Source of the DNA: Pseudomonas iridis
GTDB lineage: Bacteria; Pseudomonadota; Gammaproteobacteria; Pseudomonadales; Pseudomonadaceae
Assembly: GCF_017980685.1 (NCBI RefSeq)
Contig: NZ_JACXXO010000019.1
Span: 1 to 64,000 of the forward strand
Length of the DNA stretch: 64,000 nucleotides
Reading direction: 5' to 3'
In this document: positions 25,976 to 33,930 of the stretch, piece after piece
Numbering within the stretch: the stretch's first letter is position 1
Layout: each line of letters opens with the position of its first letter
The notes under the pieces: generated by a model
What the model saw: the letters and a program-made list of their open reading frames with translations, nothing else
What the model was told of the DNA's origin: nothing
Database searches by the model: none
Program-made: the position numbers and the translations under genes

Positions 25976-26692
25976 TCAGACCGTTCGACAGGTTAACCAC
26001 GCCCCCCAGAACAGGCTGCTAAAAAACCGCGTAGCCTCGCCGAACCCCGCCTCATGCAGCAACGCCTGAACCGCCGCCTCGGAATGTGGCGGGTCCGCGC
26101 CCTGAAGAATCTTGCCAAGCTTTGCCCTCACCTCCTCCGCATTGGCGCCCTGTTGCCGCCAGCGTTGACCCCACGCTTCCAGCAACAACGGTTGACTGGC
26201 GTAAGCGTAATGATTGCCTGCCACGATCAACGGCGCGCCCGGTTTCAAGCGAGCCTTGATCGATTGCAGGATGGCGTGTTTTTGCTCGTCGCCATTCAGG
26301 TGATGGAGTACGCCGATCAGGGTCGCTGCGTCGAATGACTCGTCCGCTGGCAAGTCGTCGACGTGCCCCAGATGCACCTTCGTTGTGTGCAGCAAGTTGT
26401 TGGCCTGCAAGTGCTGCGTCGCGGCTTCCAGCATTGGCTCGGAAGGATCAACTGCGGTGAAGCGCCAGTTCGGCTCCAGCGTGGCCATTGCGATGATTTC
26501 CTGCGCCGTACCGCCAGCTCCGACGACCAGCACTTTAGCCGACCGCGAGTGACCGAGACTGGCGGCCAACATGCACGCCGCAAGATCGTGACAGGCATCG
26601 TAACCGGCCAATGCGATGCGGCTTTGCCTGGCGTATTCACTGGCGCGGGAGGTATCGAATTTATCGGCGGGATTGGCAGTGGATGAGTTCAA
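25976..26692 (-). CDS. Class I SAM-dependent methyltransferase
   Basis: A 238-residue methyltransferase with motif I VLVVGAGGTAQEI, the acidic end of beta 2 (FTAVDPSEPMLEAA), GHVDDLPADESFDAATLIGVLHHL, and the downstream LIVAGNHYAY. The TTG at 26692 is chosen as start because GGAGAT lies seven bases before it and the upstream extension has no protein character. It is divergent from the fecI-type sigma gene; the substrate is unknown. Confidence 0.8.
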   Translation of the reverse strand: MNSSTANPADKFDTSRASEYARQSRIALAGYDACHDLAACMLAASLGHSRSAKVLVVGAGGTAQEIIAMATLEPNWRFTAVDPSEPMLEAATQHLQANNLLHTTKVHLGHVDDLPADESFDAATLIGVLHHLNGDEQKHAILQSIKARLKPGAPLIVAGNHYAYASQPLLLEAWGQRWRQQGANAEEVRAKLGKILQGADPPHSEAAVQALLHEAGFGEATRFFSSLFWGAWLTCRTV

Positions 26693-26864
26693 TAGGCGAT
26701 CTCCTTGTCTTTGCAGCAAGGTACGCCGAGAAACCGAATAAAAAAAATGCATAGATTTTATGCGGTGCATTCCTGCGGGGAATGCATGCCTGGAGCGGCG
26801 CTCAGCGGTCGGCAAAAGCAGACACTGAACGCCACGTATTTACCTAAGGCCTATCGCGTGAGTA

Positions 26865-26885
26865 GAATGCGATTAATTATCAATC
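26865..26885 (+). promoter_or_regulatory. Possible Fur box upstream of the ECF sigma gene
   Basis: GAATGCGATTAATTATCAAT resembles the GATAATGATAATCATTATC Fur consensus, and it lies 20 bp before the sigma factor start, as expected for a FecI-type system. Several positions deviate, so this is a tentative site. Confidence 0.5.
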
Positions 26886-26905
26886 ATGTACTTGCTGGGA
26901 TTCCA

Positions 26906-27421
26906 ATGCGCAGCGACGAAACACTAGGTACTGCAGATCTAGGGCTGCTCTATCGCACCCACCACTCGTGGTTGCACGGCTGGCTGATCCGACGCATTGG
27001 ATGTCGCGATAACGCAGCAGATTTGGCGCAGGACACCTTCGTACGTCTGCTCAAATCCCGTCAGTCCAGCCCCTTGCGCGAACCACGCGCCTATCTGAGC
27101 AGTATCGCCCGCGGACTGATGATTGATCAGTACCGTCGTCGCGAACTCGAACGTGCCTACCTGGAAAGCGTCACGTTGCTGCCTCAACACGAGGTTCCCT
27201 CGGAAGAAAGCCGGCTGATGATTCTTGATGCGCTCGAGCGCATTGACCGCATGCTCGGTACGCTAAAACCGAGAGTTCGCCAGGCGTTTTTATTTGCCCG
27301 ACTCGACGGTCTGACCTGCGCGCAAATAGCCGAGAAGCTGGGTGTCTCCCGCGCGACGGTGGAACGCGACCTGGCCACGGCCCTGCAACACTGCTATCGC
27401 TTGCGTTATGTCGAGGCGTGA
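26906..27421 (+). CDS. FecI-family ECF sigma factor
   Basis: A 171-residue extracytoplasmic-function sigma factor. Region 2 covers LYRTHHSWLHGWLIRRIGCRDNAADLAQDTFVRLL and region 4 covers LGTLKPRVRQAFLFARLDGLTCAQIAEKLGVSRATVERDL. It directs transcription of the adjacent TonB receptor when its FecR partner is signalled. The ATG at 26906 gives the normal length. It overlaps the next gene by 14 bp. Confidence 0.92.
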   Translation: MRSDETLGTADLGLLYRTHHSWLHGWLIRRIGCRDNAADLAQDTFVRLLKSRQSSPLREPRAYLSSIARGLMIDQYRRRELERAYLESVTLLPQHEVPSEESRLMILDALERIDRMLGTLKPRVRQAFLFARLDGLTCAQIAEKLGVSRATVERDLATALQHCYRLRYVEA

Positions 27422-28388
27422 GCCGCAGGCGCTGGATCCGGCGATTGTCGAGCAGGCGATTCAATGGCAGGTGCGCCTTCGCTTCAATCAAGCCGATGAA
27501 CAAACACAGCGCACTTTCGAGCACTGGCTGCAGGAACGCCCAGAGCATGTGTTGGCGTGGCAGCGTGTGGAAACGCTTGGGGATGAACTCACAGGCGTGC
27601 CAGCTCAACTGGCCCGACAAACCCTTGATGGCACCGATCATGGATTGCGTCGGCGGGAAAGCCTGAAGCTACTGGGCATATTGGCGACTGTTGGCACGGC
27701 AGCCTGGCTCGGCCGGGACTACACACCCGTACCCGCCATGCTTGCGCAGCAACGCAGCAGCACCGGCGAGCAACGACGCTTCCAACTCGATGATGGCAGC
27801 CTTATCCAGCTCAATAGCGATAGCGCCGTCGACAACGATTTCGACGCCCAGCGACGCCTGCTCATTCTGCGACGCGGTGAAATCATCGTGAATGTCGGCG
27901 CGGATCAACACTCGCCTCAAGCGCGACCGTTCTGGGTGCAATCACGGGACGGGATCATGCGCGCTCATAGCTCCCGTTTTCTGGCACGCGAGCTTGACGA
28001 TGGCACTCTGGTCGCGGCTAAGGAAGGATCAGTCACGGTATTCCCCGGTTCCAGTCAAACTTCTGCAAGCCGCAGCGTCCAGGCCGGACATCAGCTGCTG
28101 TTCACATCAAGTGGCGCCCAAATGGTCAGGGACAACGGTCTTGATCTATGGAGCTGGGGTGACGGGGTGATCAGTGCGCGCAATATGCGCCTTAGTGATT
28201 TCATCGGGGAGTTGTCGCGTTATCGCTCCGGGGTATTGCGCTGCGCCGAAGAGGTCGCTGATCGTCGCGTTTCCGGCACCTTCCAGCTCGCCGACAACGA
28301 TCAGGTCCTGGCTTTGATCGCGCAGTCACTGCACTTGCACATTGATTATCGAACCCGTTACTGGGTGACCGTGACCGCTGCCACCTGA
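27408..28388 (+). CDS. FecR-family anti-sigma/signal-transducing protein
   Basis: A 326-residue inner-membrane regulator. It has an N-terminal cytoplasmic DUF4880 segment (PAIVEQAIQWQVRLRF, RTFEHWLQERPEHVLAWQRVE), one membrane helix (LLGILATVGTAAWLG), the periplasmic FecR domain (LDDGSLIQLNSDSAVDNDF, RRGEIIVNVGAD) and a C-terminal STN-contacting part. It passes the receptor signal to the sigma factor. The ATG at 27408 overlaps the sigma gene, implying coupled translation. Confidence 0.92.
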   Translation: MSRREPQALDPAIVEQAIQWQVRLRFNQADEQTQRTFEHWLQERPEHVLAWQRVETLGDELTGVPAQLARQTLDGTDHGLRRRESLKLLGILATVGTAAWLGRDYTPVPAMLAQQRSSTGEQRRFQLDDGSLIQLNSDSAVDNDFDAQRRLLILRRGEIIVNVGADQHSPQARPFWVQSRDGIMRAHSSRFLARELDDGTLVAAKEGSVTVFPGSSQTSASRSVQAGHQLLFTSSGAQMVRDNGLDLWSWGDGVISARNMRLSDFIGELSRYRSGVLRCAEEVADRRVSGTFQLADNDQVLALIAQSLHLHIDYRTRYWVTVTAAT

Positions 28389-28506
28389 ATCCATCAGAAC
28401 TTTATATAACCTGAAAAATAATGAGGTGGTTTCTCATTCTCGTTCGACTACTAAGGAAGGCCGGAATACAGGCCAGTCTGCCGATGTCCTTTCTTGGAGC
28501 GAGAAA

Positions 28507-30894
28507 ATGAGTTCGTCCCCGGTTTCACAGCGCCATCCATTAAATCGTGCCTTGCACGGTGCGATCCTGGGTTTGATCGTAAGCAGCTACGCATTGCCAT
28601 CGCTGGCGCAAACGTCGAGCGCTGACCACAGCAATCAAGTCAAGCAGTGGAACATCGCTGCGGGCCCACTGGCACCGGCGCTTGATCGTTTCGCGCGCGA
28701 GGCTGGCATCAGTCTTTCCTTCGACGCGTCGAGTGTAGTGAACCGCACCACTGCTGGCGTGAATGGCACGCTCGATACGTCGGCAGCGCTGTCATCGTTG
28801 CTGCAGGGGAGCGAATTGCAAATCCAACAGCAAGGCCCGAACGCCTACCTGCTGCTCCCTCAGGCAAAGCCCGCCGGCCCGCTGGAGCTGGACGCAACGG
28901 ACGTCGAGGACTACCGCCTTGCCCCCCTCATCATCAATGCCAAGGTCAGGGTCAGTGCCGACGACGCCAACTCGGTGGTCGCCAAGGAGCTCTGGGTTGG
29001 CGGCAAGGTGGCAACCAGCATTCTCAATACACCGGCATCGGTGTCGGTTGTTACCAACAAGGAAATGGAGCAACGCAGCGTCAGCACCACGGAAGAGGCG
29101 CTGCAATACACGCCGGGCGTGGTCAGTGACTTCTATGGTACGGATGACCGCAACGACTATTTCCAGATCCGGGGCTTCCAGGCCACTACCTACCGTGACG
29201 GCTTGACCCTGAGTTCGATGCGCGGCGTACGCGAAGATCCATTCGCTTATGAGCGCATCGAGATTCTGCGTGGCGCCAACTCCACGTTGTTTGGCCCCGC
29301 GGACCCCGGCGGTTCGGTGAATTTCGTGACCAAACAGCCGCGCTTCGAGCAGTTTGGCCAAGGCTATGTGACTTATGGTTCGTTTGACCATGTCGAGACA
29401 GGCATCGATGTGGGGGATGCGCTGAACGACGAGAAAACCCTGGCTGGCCGCTTTACTGCCAAAGGCCAGAACAGCGACCGCGAGTACGATCACTCACAGG
29501 ACGACAACCAGTTGTTTATGGGTGGCCTCACTTGGGCACCGACGGATTACACGTCGGCCACGATGATTCTGGACTACCTGAAAACCGAAAGTTCGCCCAA
29601 CAGTGGTGGCTATCCGCTGGACAAGGAATACGACCGCAGCAAGTTTTATGGCGAGCCCAGCTACAACTTCCACGATGTCGAGCGCACCAGCCTCAGCGGT
29701 AACGTCACCCATGACTTCGATAACGGCTTCGTACTGCGCAGCAATCTGCGTTACAGCAAGTTGACCGATGATTTTGGCTACGTTTACCTCAGCGACAGCG
29801 CCGCACGTGTCGGTACTACCGTTGACCGCTATATGTTTGGAACGGACAGTGAGGCCGACCAGTTCAACGGCAATCTGATGCTGCAATACGATGCCCGATT
29901 CGAGAACATCGACAGCAGCAGCCTGGTGGGCGTGGAGTACCTCGATTCGACCACCAAGGAAAGCTCGATCTACGCCCTGACGACCCCGATTGACATTGCA
30001 AACCCCGTGTTTACTGGCGTTTCACGCTCAATCGCGCCGTATGCCGTAAATAAGCGAGACGCGACCACCAAGGCCGTATTCCTTCAGCAGAACCTGTCGT
30101 TCTACGAACGTTTCATCGTCACCGGCGGTGTGCGTAACGACTCGATGGACCTGACCAGCAAAGGCTTGCAATCCACTGAGAAAGACACCTTCTCCGAAAC
30201 CTCCTACCGAGGTGCGTTGACCTATATCGTCAACGATGAGGTGTCCACCTATGTGAGCATGGTGGAATCCGTCTCGCCCCCGCAGGTTGGCGTTACACCG
30301 CAGACGGGCAGGCAGTACGAAGTGGGCGTGAAATATGCGCCGATGGGGATGGACGCACTGTTTTCCGCTGCCGTTTATGACCTGACCCAGGAAAACGTCA
30401 CCATCGCTGTGGTGCTGCCGAGCGGCATCATTGAACAACAGACGGTAGGCGAGTCGCGGGCGCGTGGCCTCGACCTGGAAGCCAAGGCGCAGGTGACGCA
30501 GAACCTCAGCCTGATCGGTGGCTATTCCTACATGGAGTCCGAGGTACTGCGCGGTTCGTTGTACGACGGCAGCTCCCTGAAGGGTAATGAGTTCTCGACG
30601 GCACCCAAGCATTCCGCTTCGCTCTGGAGTTATTACGACGTCCCCGCCACTGATGTCAGCGTTGGCTTGGGTGCGCGCTACGTCGGCTCTTATTACTTCG
30701 ATGCCGCCAACTCCGGCAAAAGCGATGGCACCACGCTGTTCGACGCCGCCTTCAACTACAAGATCGCCAAGGGCACCGACCTTGCGGTGAACGTCAGCAA
30801 CCTGCTGGATGAACAGCACGTGGTCGGCTCCGGCACAGCGAACTTCTACAACCCGGGTCGCGAGATTACCGCCAAAGTGAGTTACAACTGGTAA
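28507..30894 (+). CDS. TonB-dependent siderophore receptor with signalling domain
   Basis: A 795-residue outer-membrane transducer. The signal peptide ends at LAQT; an STN domain follows (WNIAAGPLAPALDRFAREAGISLSF), then the plug (EEALQYTPGVVSDFYGTDDRNDYFQIRGF, ERIEILRGANSTLFGPADPGGSVNFVTKQP) and a barrel ending ITAKVSYNW. It is the third partner of the FecI/FecR system and imports a ferric siderophore, type unknown. GGAGCGAGAAA before ATG 28507 sets the start, not the GTG at 28426. Confidence 0.92.
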   Translation: MSSSPVSQRHPLNRALHGAILGLIVSSYALPSLAQTSSADHSNQVKQWNIAAGPLAPALDRFAREAGISLSFDASSVVNRTTAGVNGTLDTSAALSSLLQGSELQIQQQGPNAYLLLPQAKPAGPLELDATDVEDYRLAPLIINAKVRVSADDANSVVAKELWVGGKVATSILNTPASVSVVTNKEMEQRSVSTTEEALQYTPGVVSDFYGTDDRNDYFQIRGFQATTYRDGLTLSSMRGVREDPFAYERIEILRGANSTLFGPADPGGSVNFVTKQPRFEQFGQGYVTYGSFDHVETGIDVGDALNDEKTLAGRFTAKGQNSDREYDHSQDDNQLFMGGLTWAPTDYTSATMILDYLKTESSPNSGGYPLDKEYDRSKFYGEPSYNFHDVERTSLSGNVTHDFDNGFVLRSNLRYSKLTDDFGYVYLSDSAARVGTTVDRYMFGTDSEADQFNGNLMLQYDARFENIDSSSLVGVEYLDSTTKESSIYALTTPIDIANPVFTGVSRSIAPYAVNKRDATTKAVFLQQNLSFYERFIVTGGVRNDSMDLTSKGLQSTEKDTFSETSYRGALTYIVNDEVSTYVSMVESVSPPQVGVTPQTGRQYEVGVKYAPMGMDALFSAAVYDLTQENVTIAVVLPSGIIEQQTVGESRARGLDLEAKAQVTQNLSLIGGYSYMESEVLRGSLYDGSSLKGNEFSTAPKHSASLWSYYDVPATDVSVGLGARYVGSYYFDAANSGKSDGTTLFDAAFNYKIAKGTDLAVNVSNLLDEQHVVGSGTANFYNPGREITAKVSYNW

Positions 30895-31105
30895 GCAGGC
30901 GTGTAAGCCTTTTTTCCCTATAGGAAGCGGTGCCCGCTTTACCGCGGGCATCGTCGACTTGGCCATCAGTCGGCAAGGTGAAAGCAAGGGCGTTCGATCT
31001 TCATCGTTACGTGCCAGCTGTTAATTACGTGCCATTAGCGCGAGATGACATCGTATCGCTGACTAAGAACGTGACCCGGCAGGCACCTGGTGTGAGCCCA
31101 ATCGC

Positions 31106-31516
31106 TTAAGTCGTCAGTTGGCAAACACTCTCCAGATTCACCCCATCAGGACCCAGTACGTAGGCCGCGTAATAATCGGAGTGGTACTGAGGCCTGATCC
31201 CGGGTGCACCGTTGTCCTGTCCGCCAGCGGCGATGGCAGCCGCATGGAATGCGTCGACGGCCTTATGACTCTGCGCCATCAGCGCGATATGAGCCCCGTA
31301 ACTGGGAACGGGAGCGTCGTGCAGCCACAGGAATGGCTTGCCTGCGGAGCCGAACCCCAATCTCCGAGGCGTCGATTGCGGTGGTTCCGTCTCGATGCTC
31401 ATTATCAATGTAATCCCCAAAGGCTCGAGCGCCTGCTCGTAGAAGGCGCGAGCATGCAAAATGTCCGAAACACCGATGCCCACATGATCGATTACTGATC
31501 CAGCAAATTTACTCAT
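31106..31516 (-). CDS. VOC-family (glyoxalase/bleomycin-resistance fold) protein
   Basis: A 136-residue metal-fold protein: IDHVGIGVSDILHARAFYEQALEPLGI, FLWLHDAPVPSYGAHIALMAQSHKAVDAFHAAAIAAGGQDNGAPGIRP, YYAAYVLGPDGVNLESVCQ. The His of DHVGI, the His of AHIAL and the Glu near the end fit the VOC metal-site pattern. The reaction is unknown. GAGGAG lies 10 bases before ATG 31516. It is on the same strand and 169 bp downstream of the SDR gene. Confidence 0.88.
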   Translation of the reverse strand: MSKFAGSVIDHVGIGVSDILHARAFYEQALEPLGITLIMSIETEPPQSTPRRLGFGSAGKPFLWLHDAPVPSYGAHIALMAQSHKAVDAFHAAAIAAGGQDNGAPGIRPQYHSDYYAAYVLGPDGVNLESVCQLTT

Positions 31517-31685
31517 TAGGTAACTCCTCAAATGCCCGATTCGCTCGGCATGTTGGTAAGGCTCGCCATCCATAGACGAACGATGTTTCCGGTTGGGGCG
31601 GGTGAATCGCATCAGGAGCCGGCTAAGGCATTGTCGGAGTTCAGAGGAAGGTGAGCGTGGGACGAATCGGCCGCCCCATGTAACC

Positions 31686-32426
31686 TCAGACCTGAGAAGC
31701 TCCACCGTCAGCGAACAGCTCGGCGCCATTGACATAGCTCGAGGCATCGCTCGCCAGGAAGAGCGCAGCCTGGCCGATCTCGTGTGCCTGGCCGATCCGG
31801 CCAAGCGTGCTCTTCTCGTTGAGCAAACCGATCACCTGCTGCGCGTTTTCACCAAGCACGTCGCGTAGGGACGGGGTGTCCACCGGCCCGGGGCTGAGTA
31901 AGTTAATACGTACACCCGATCCTCTGATGTCGAGAATCCAGCTCCTCACCAACGCGCGTAATGCCGCCTTGGTTGCTCCATAAACGCTCATACCAGGTCC
32001 AGGGTTGATCGAAGAGGTCGAGCCGATGATGACAACGCTGCTCCCCTCGCCCATCAACGGCAACGCCCCCTGAACGGTAAAGGTGGTGCCTTTGACGTTG
32101 GTCGCGAAAACCCGATCGAAGCCCGCTTCAGTGATTGCACCCATAGGCTCGATTTCACCCATCCCGGCGTTAGCGATCAATACATCGATACGACCGTGGA
32201 CCGCACCGATATGCCTGAACAGTTCCCCTAAAGAGGCAGGGTCCGAGATATCAGTCCGCACTGTAGAAACATTACCACCGAGGCGACTTGCAGCTTCATC
32301 GAGCTGTGGCTGGCGGCGCCCGGTGATGATCAGATCCGCGCCTTGGCTGACGAATGCTTCGGCGATTGCAAAGCCGAGGCCCGAGGAGCCGCCAGTGACC
32401 AGCACAACCTTGTTTTTGAATTGCAT
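31686..32426 (-). CDS. SDR-family oxidoreductase
   Basis: A 246-residue short-chain dehydrogenase with TGGSSGLGF at the cofactor site, NAG (IANAGMG), the Ser-Tyr-Lys catalytic set (IGSTSSINPGPGMSVYGATKAAL) and the C-terminal NGAELFADGGASQV. It is NAD(P)-dependent; the substrate is unknown. The ATG at 32426 gives the canonical SDR N-terminus MQFKNKVVLVTGG. It is divergent from a TetR gene with three matching palindromes between, so it is the likely TetR target. Confidence 0.9.
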   Translation of the reverse strand: MQFKNKVVLVTGGSSGLGFAIAEAFVSQGADLIITGRRQPQLDEAASRLGGNVSTVRTDISDPASLGELFRHIGAVHGRIDVLIANAGMGEIEPMGAITEAGFDRVFATNVKGTTFTVQGALPLMGEGSSVVIIGSTSSINPGPGMSVYGATKAALRALVRSWILDIRGSGVRINLLSPGPVDTPSLRDVLGENAQQVIGLLNEKSTLGRIGQAHEIGQAALFLASDASSYVNGAELFADGGASQV

Positions 32427-32450
32427 GGGAAAAACCTCAACAGTCGAAGA

Positions 32451-32466
32451 TGTAGCGAACACTACA
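32451..32466. promoter_or_regulatory. TetR-type operator 1 (SDR/TetR divergent promoter)
   Basis: TGTAG-CGAACA-CTACA, an inverted repeat with 6-bp spacer, 25 bp upstream of the SDR start. Confidence 0.7.
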
Positions 32467-32490
32467 TAATAAGAAAACCGCCTGCAAGTT

Positions 32491-32508
32491 ATTTAGCAAC
32501 CACTAAAT
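32491..32508. promoter_or_regulatory. TetR-type operator 2 (SDR/TetR divergent promoter)
   Basis: ATTTAG-CAACCA-CTAAAT, the same architecture as the other two, centred 41 bp from operator 1. Confidence 0.7.
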
Positions 32509-32542
32509 AAAAGCACGCAGGCAAAGCGTATTTGAACTTGCA

Positions 32543-32558
32543 TGTAGCGATCGCTAAA
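32543..32558. promoter_or_regulatory. TetR-type operator 3 (SDR/TetR divergent promoter)
   Basis: TGTAG-CGATCG-CTAAA, containing the perfect 12-bp palindrome TAGCGATCGCTA, centred 51 bp from operator 2 and about 27 bp before the tetR start. Confidence 0.7.
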
Positions 32559-32585
32559 GTGGCGTACCAACTTGAGAGATAAGCC

Positions 32586-33218
32586 ATGAACGAAAAACCC
32601 AGGCAGCGCCGTCCCGCCTTTGACCGAGAGCAAGGAATAGCCATCGCACAAGCACTGTTTCACCAGCGTGGATTCGACGCCGTCAGCCTCACCGACCTGA
32701 CCGAGGCCATGAATATCAAACCGCCGAGCTTTTACGCAGCGTATGGCAGCAAGGCCGAACTGTTCGAACGAGCGATGAATCGCTACGCCGCAGAAAACGC
32801 GCTGCCGATGGACAGGCTGCTGGCACCGGATCGACCTCCCGCCGAAGCGCTAACCGCACTGCTAATTGCCGCTGCGCAGCAGTACGGACGAGACAGCGCT
32901 TTGCGTGGTTGTCTGATTACCGAAGGCCTACGCGCGGACGATCCGATCGCTCGAAACATGGCCGAGAAATTTGGCGATGCCGGAATCCAGGCGATCCGCC
33001 GTTATCTGGACCACGTCCGCCCGGACGCTTCGCAGACGCTGACCGACTACATCCTGATCACCCTGCGGGGGCTATCTGCGGCGGCATGCAGTGGAATGTC
33101 CAGCGAGCGCCTGGAGAACGCCGCACGGATTGCCGGCAGGTTGCTTGCCCATGAGCTCAAGTCGGGCGACAGCGCGGTGGAATCCGGAGCAAACATCTCG
33201 ACCGTGGTATCCAGATGA
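32586..33218 (+). CDS. TetR-family transcriptional regulator
   Basis: A 210-residue TetR protein with the N-terminal HTH (ALFHQRGFDAVSLTDLTEAMNIKPPSFYAAYGSKAELFERAM) and an all-helical ligand domain (GCLITEGLRADDPIARNMAEKF). It is divergent from the SDR and probably represses both genes through the three operators. The gene ends where an IS256 remnant begins on the other strand, so its last residues (ISTVVSR) may have been altered by that insertion. Confidence 0.9.
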   Translation: MNEKPRQRRPAFDREQGIAIAQALFHQRGFDAVSLTDLTEAMNIKPPSFYAAYGSKAELFERAMNRYAAENALPMDRLLAPDRPPAEALTALLIAAAQQYGRDSALRGCLITEGLRADDPIARNMAEKFGDAGIQAIRRYLDHVRPDASQTLTDYILITLRGLSAAACSGMSSERLENAARIAGRLLAHELKSGDSAVESGANISTVVSR

Positions 33219-33345
33219 AATCATGCGACACATCGGTTCCATACTGCTCCGGCAGGAAAGCGCGGATCTCACGCACCGTCACGCCACGGGCGTACATGGC
33301 AATGACCTGGTCATCGAAGCCTGTAATACGACGTTCATGCTCTTG
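33214..33345 (-). mobile_element. IS256-family transposase remnant
   Basis: The minus strand reads QEHERRITGFDDQVIAMYAR, GVTVREIRAFLPEQYGTDVS and HDFI, a conserved N-terminal stretch of IS256-type transposases. The 44 codons are intact but the rest of the gene and both terminal repeats are missing. It sits directly after the tetR stop and is a dead fragment. Confidence 0.85.
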
Positions 33346-33399
33346 ACCGGGTGATTCCACAGCCGAAACCACCCATCCATTCCCTGCTAATCTCCCCCC

Positions 33400-33858
33400 A
33401 TGAAAACCGCCATCATCTCCGACACCCACGGCCTCCTGCGTCCCGAAGCCCTGACCGCCATCCAAGGCTGCGACCTCATCCTCCACGCTGGCGACATCGG
33501 CAGTCCCGAAATCCTTGATCAGCTATCCCAAATAGCCCCCGTCCAAGCCGTGCGCGGCAACAATGACCTCAACCTCCCATGGGCTGCCAACATCCCCGAC
33601 CACCTCAGCCTCGATCTCAACGGTTGGCCAACCCTGTTGATTCACGACATCGCAGACGTCCCTGCCCTCCTCGCCGCCAATACCCGACTCATCATCACCG
33701 GCCATTCCCACAAGCCGTTAATCGAATGGCGCGACAACTGCCTCTATCTGAACCCCGGCAGCGCCGGTCGCCGTCGTTTCAAACTCCCCGTGACGCTGGC
33801 CCTGCTCGACGTGCGTGCAGACGCACTGGAACCGCAGCTGATCCACCTCCTGCCCTGA
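33400..33858 (+). CDS. Metallophosphoesterase (YfcE/MJ0936 type)
   Basis: A 152-residue phosphodiesterase with the full metal set: Asp8 and His10 in SDTHG, Asp32 in HAGDIG, Asn55 in GNND, a His in LLIHD, and GHSH near residue 106. It hydrolyses phosphodiesters in the cytoplasm; the physiological substrate of the small YfcE-type enzymes is unknown. It stands alone, 72 bp before the MscS gene on the same strand. Confidence 0.92.
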   Translation: MKTAIISDTHGLLRPEALTAIQGCDLILHAGDIGSPEILDQLSQIAPVQAVRGNNDLNLPWAANIPDHLSLDLNGWPTLLIHDIADVPALLAANTRLIITGHSHKPLIEWRDNCLYLNPGSAGRRRFKLPVTLALLDVRADALEPQLIHLLP

Positions 33859-33930
33859 AACTTTTCCGCCCCATCCGGCCCGATCACCTAACCTCATAGA
33901 CTGTGTGTTCCCTTCGAGCCCGTCCTACCC

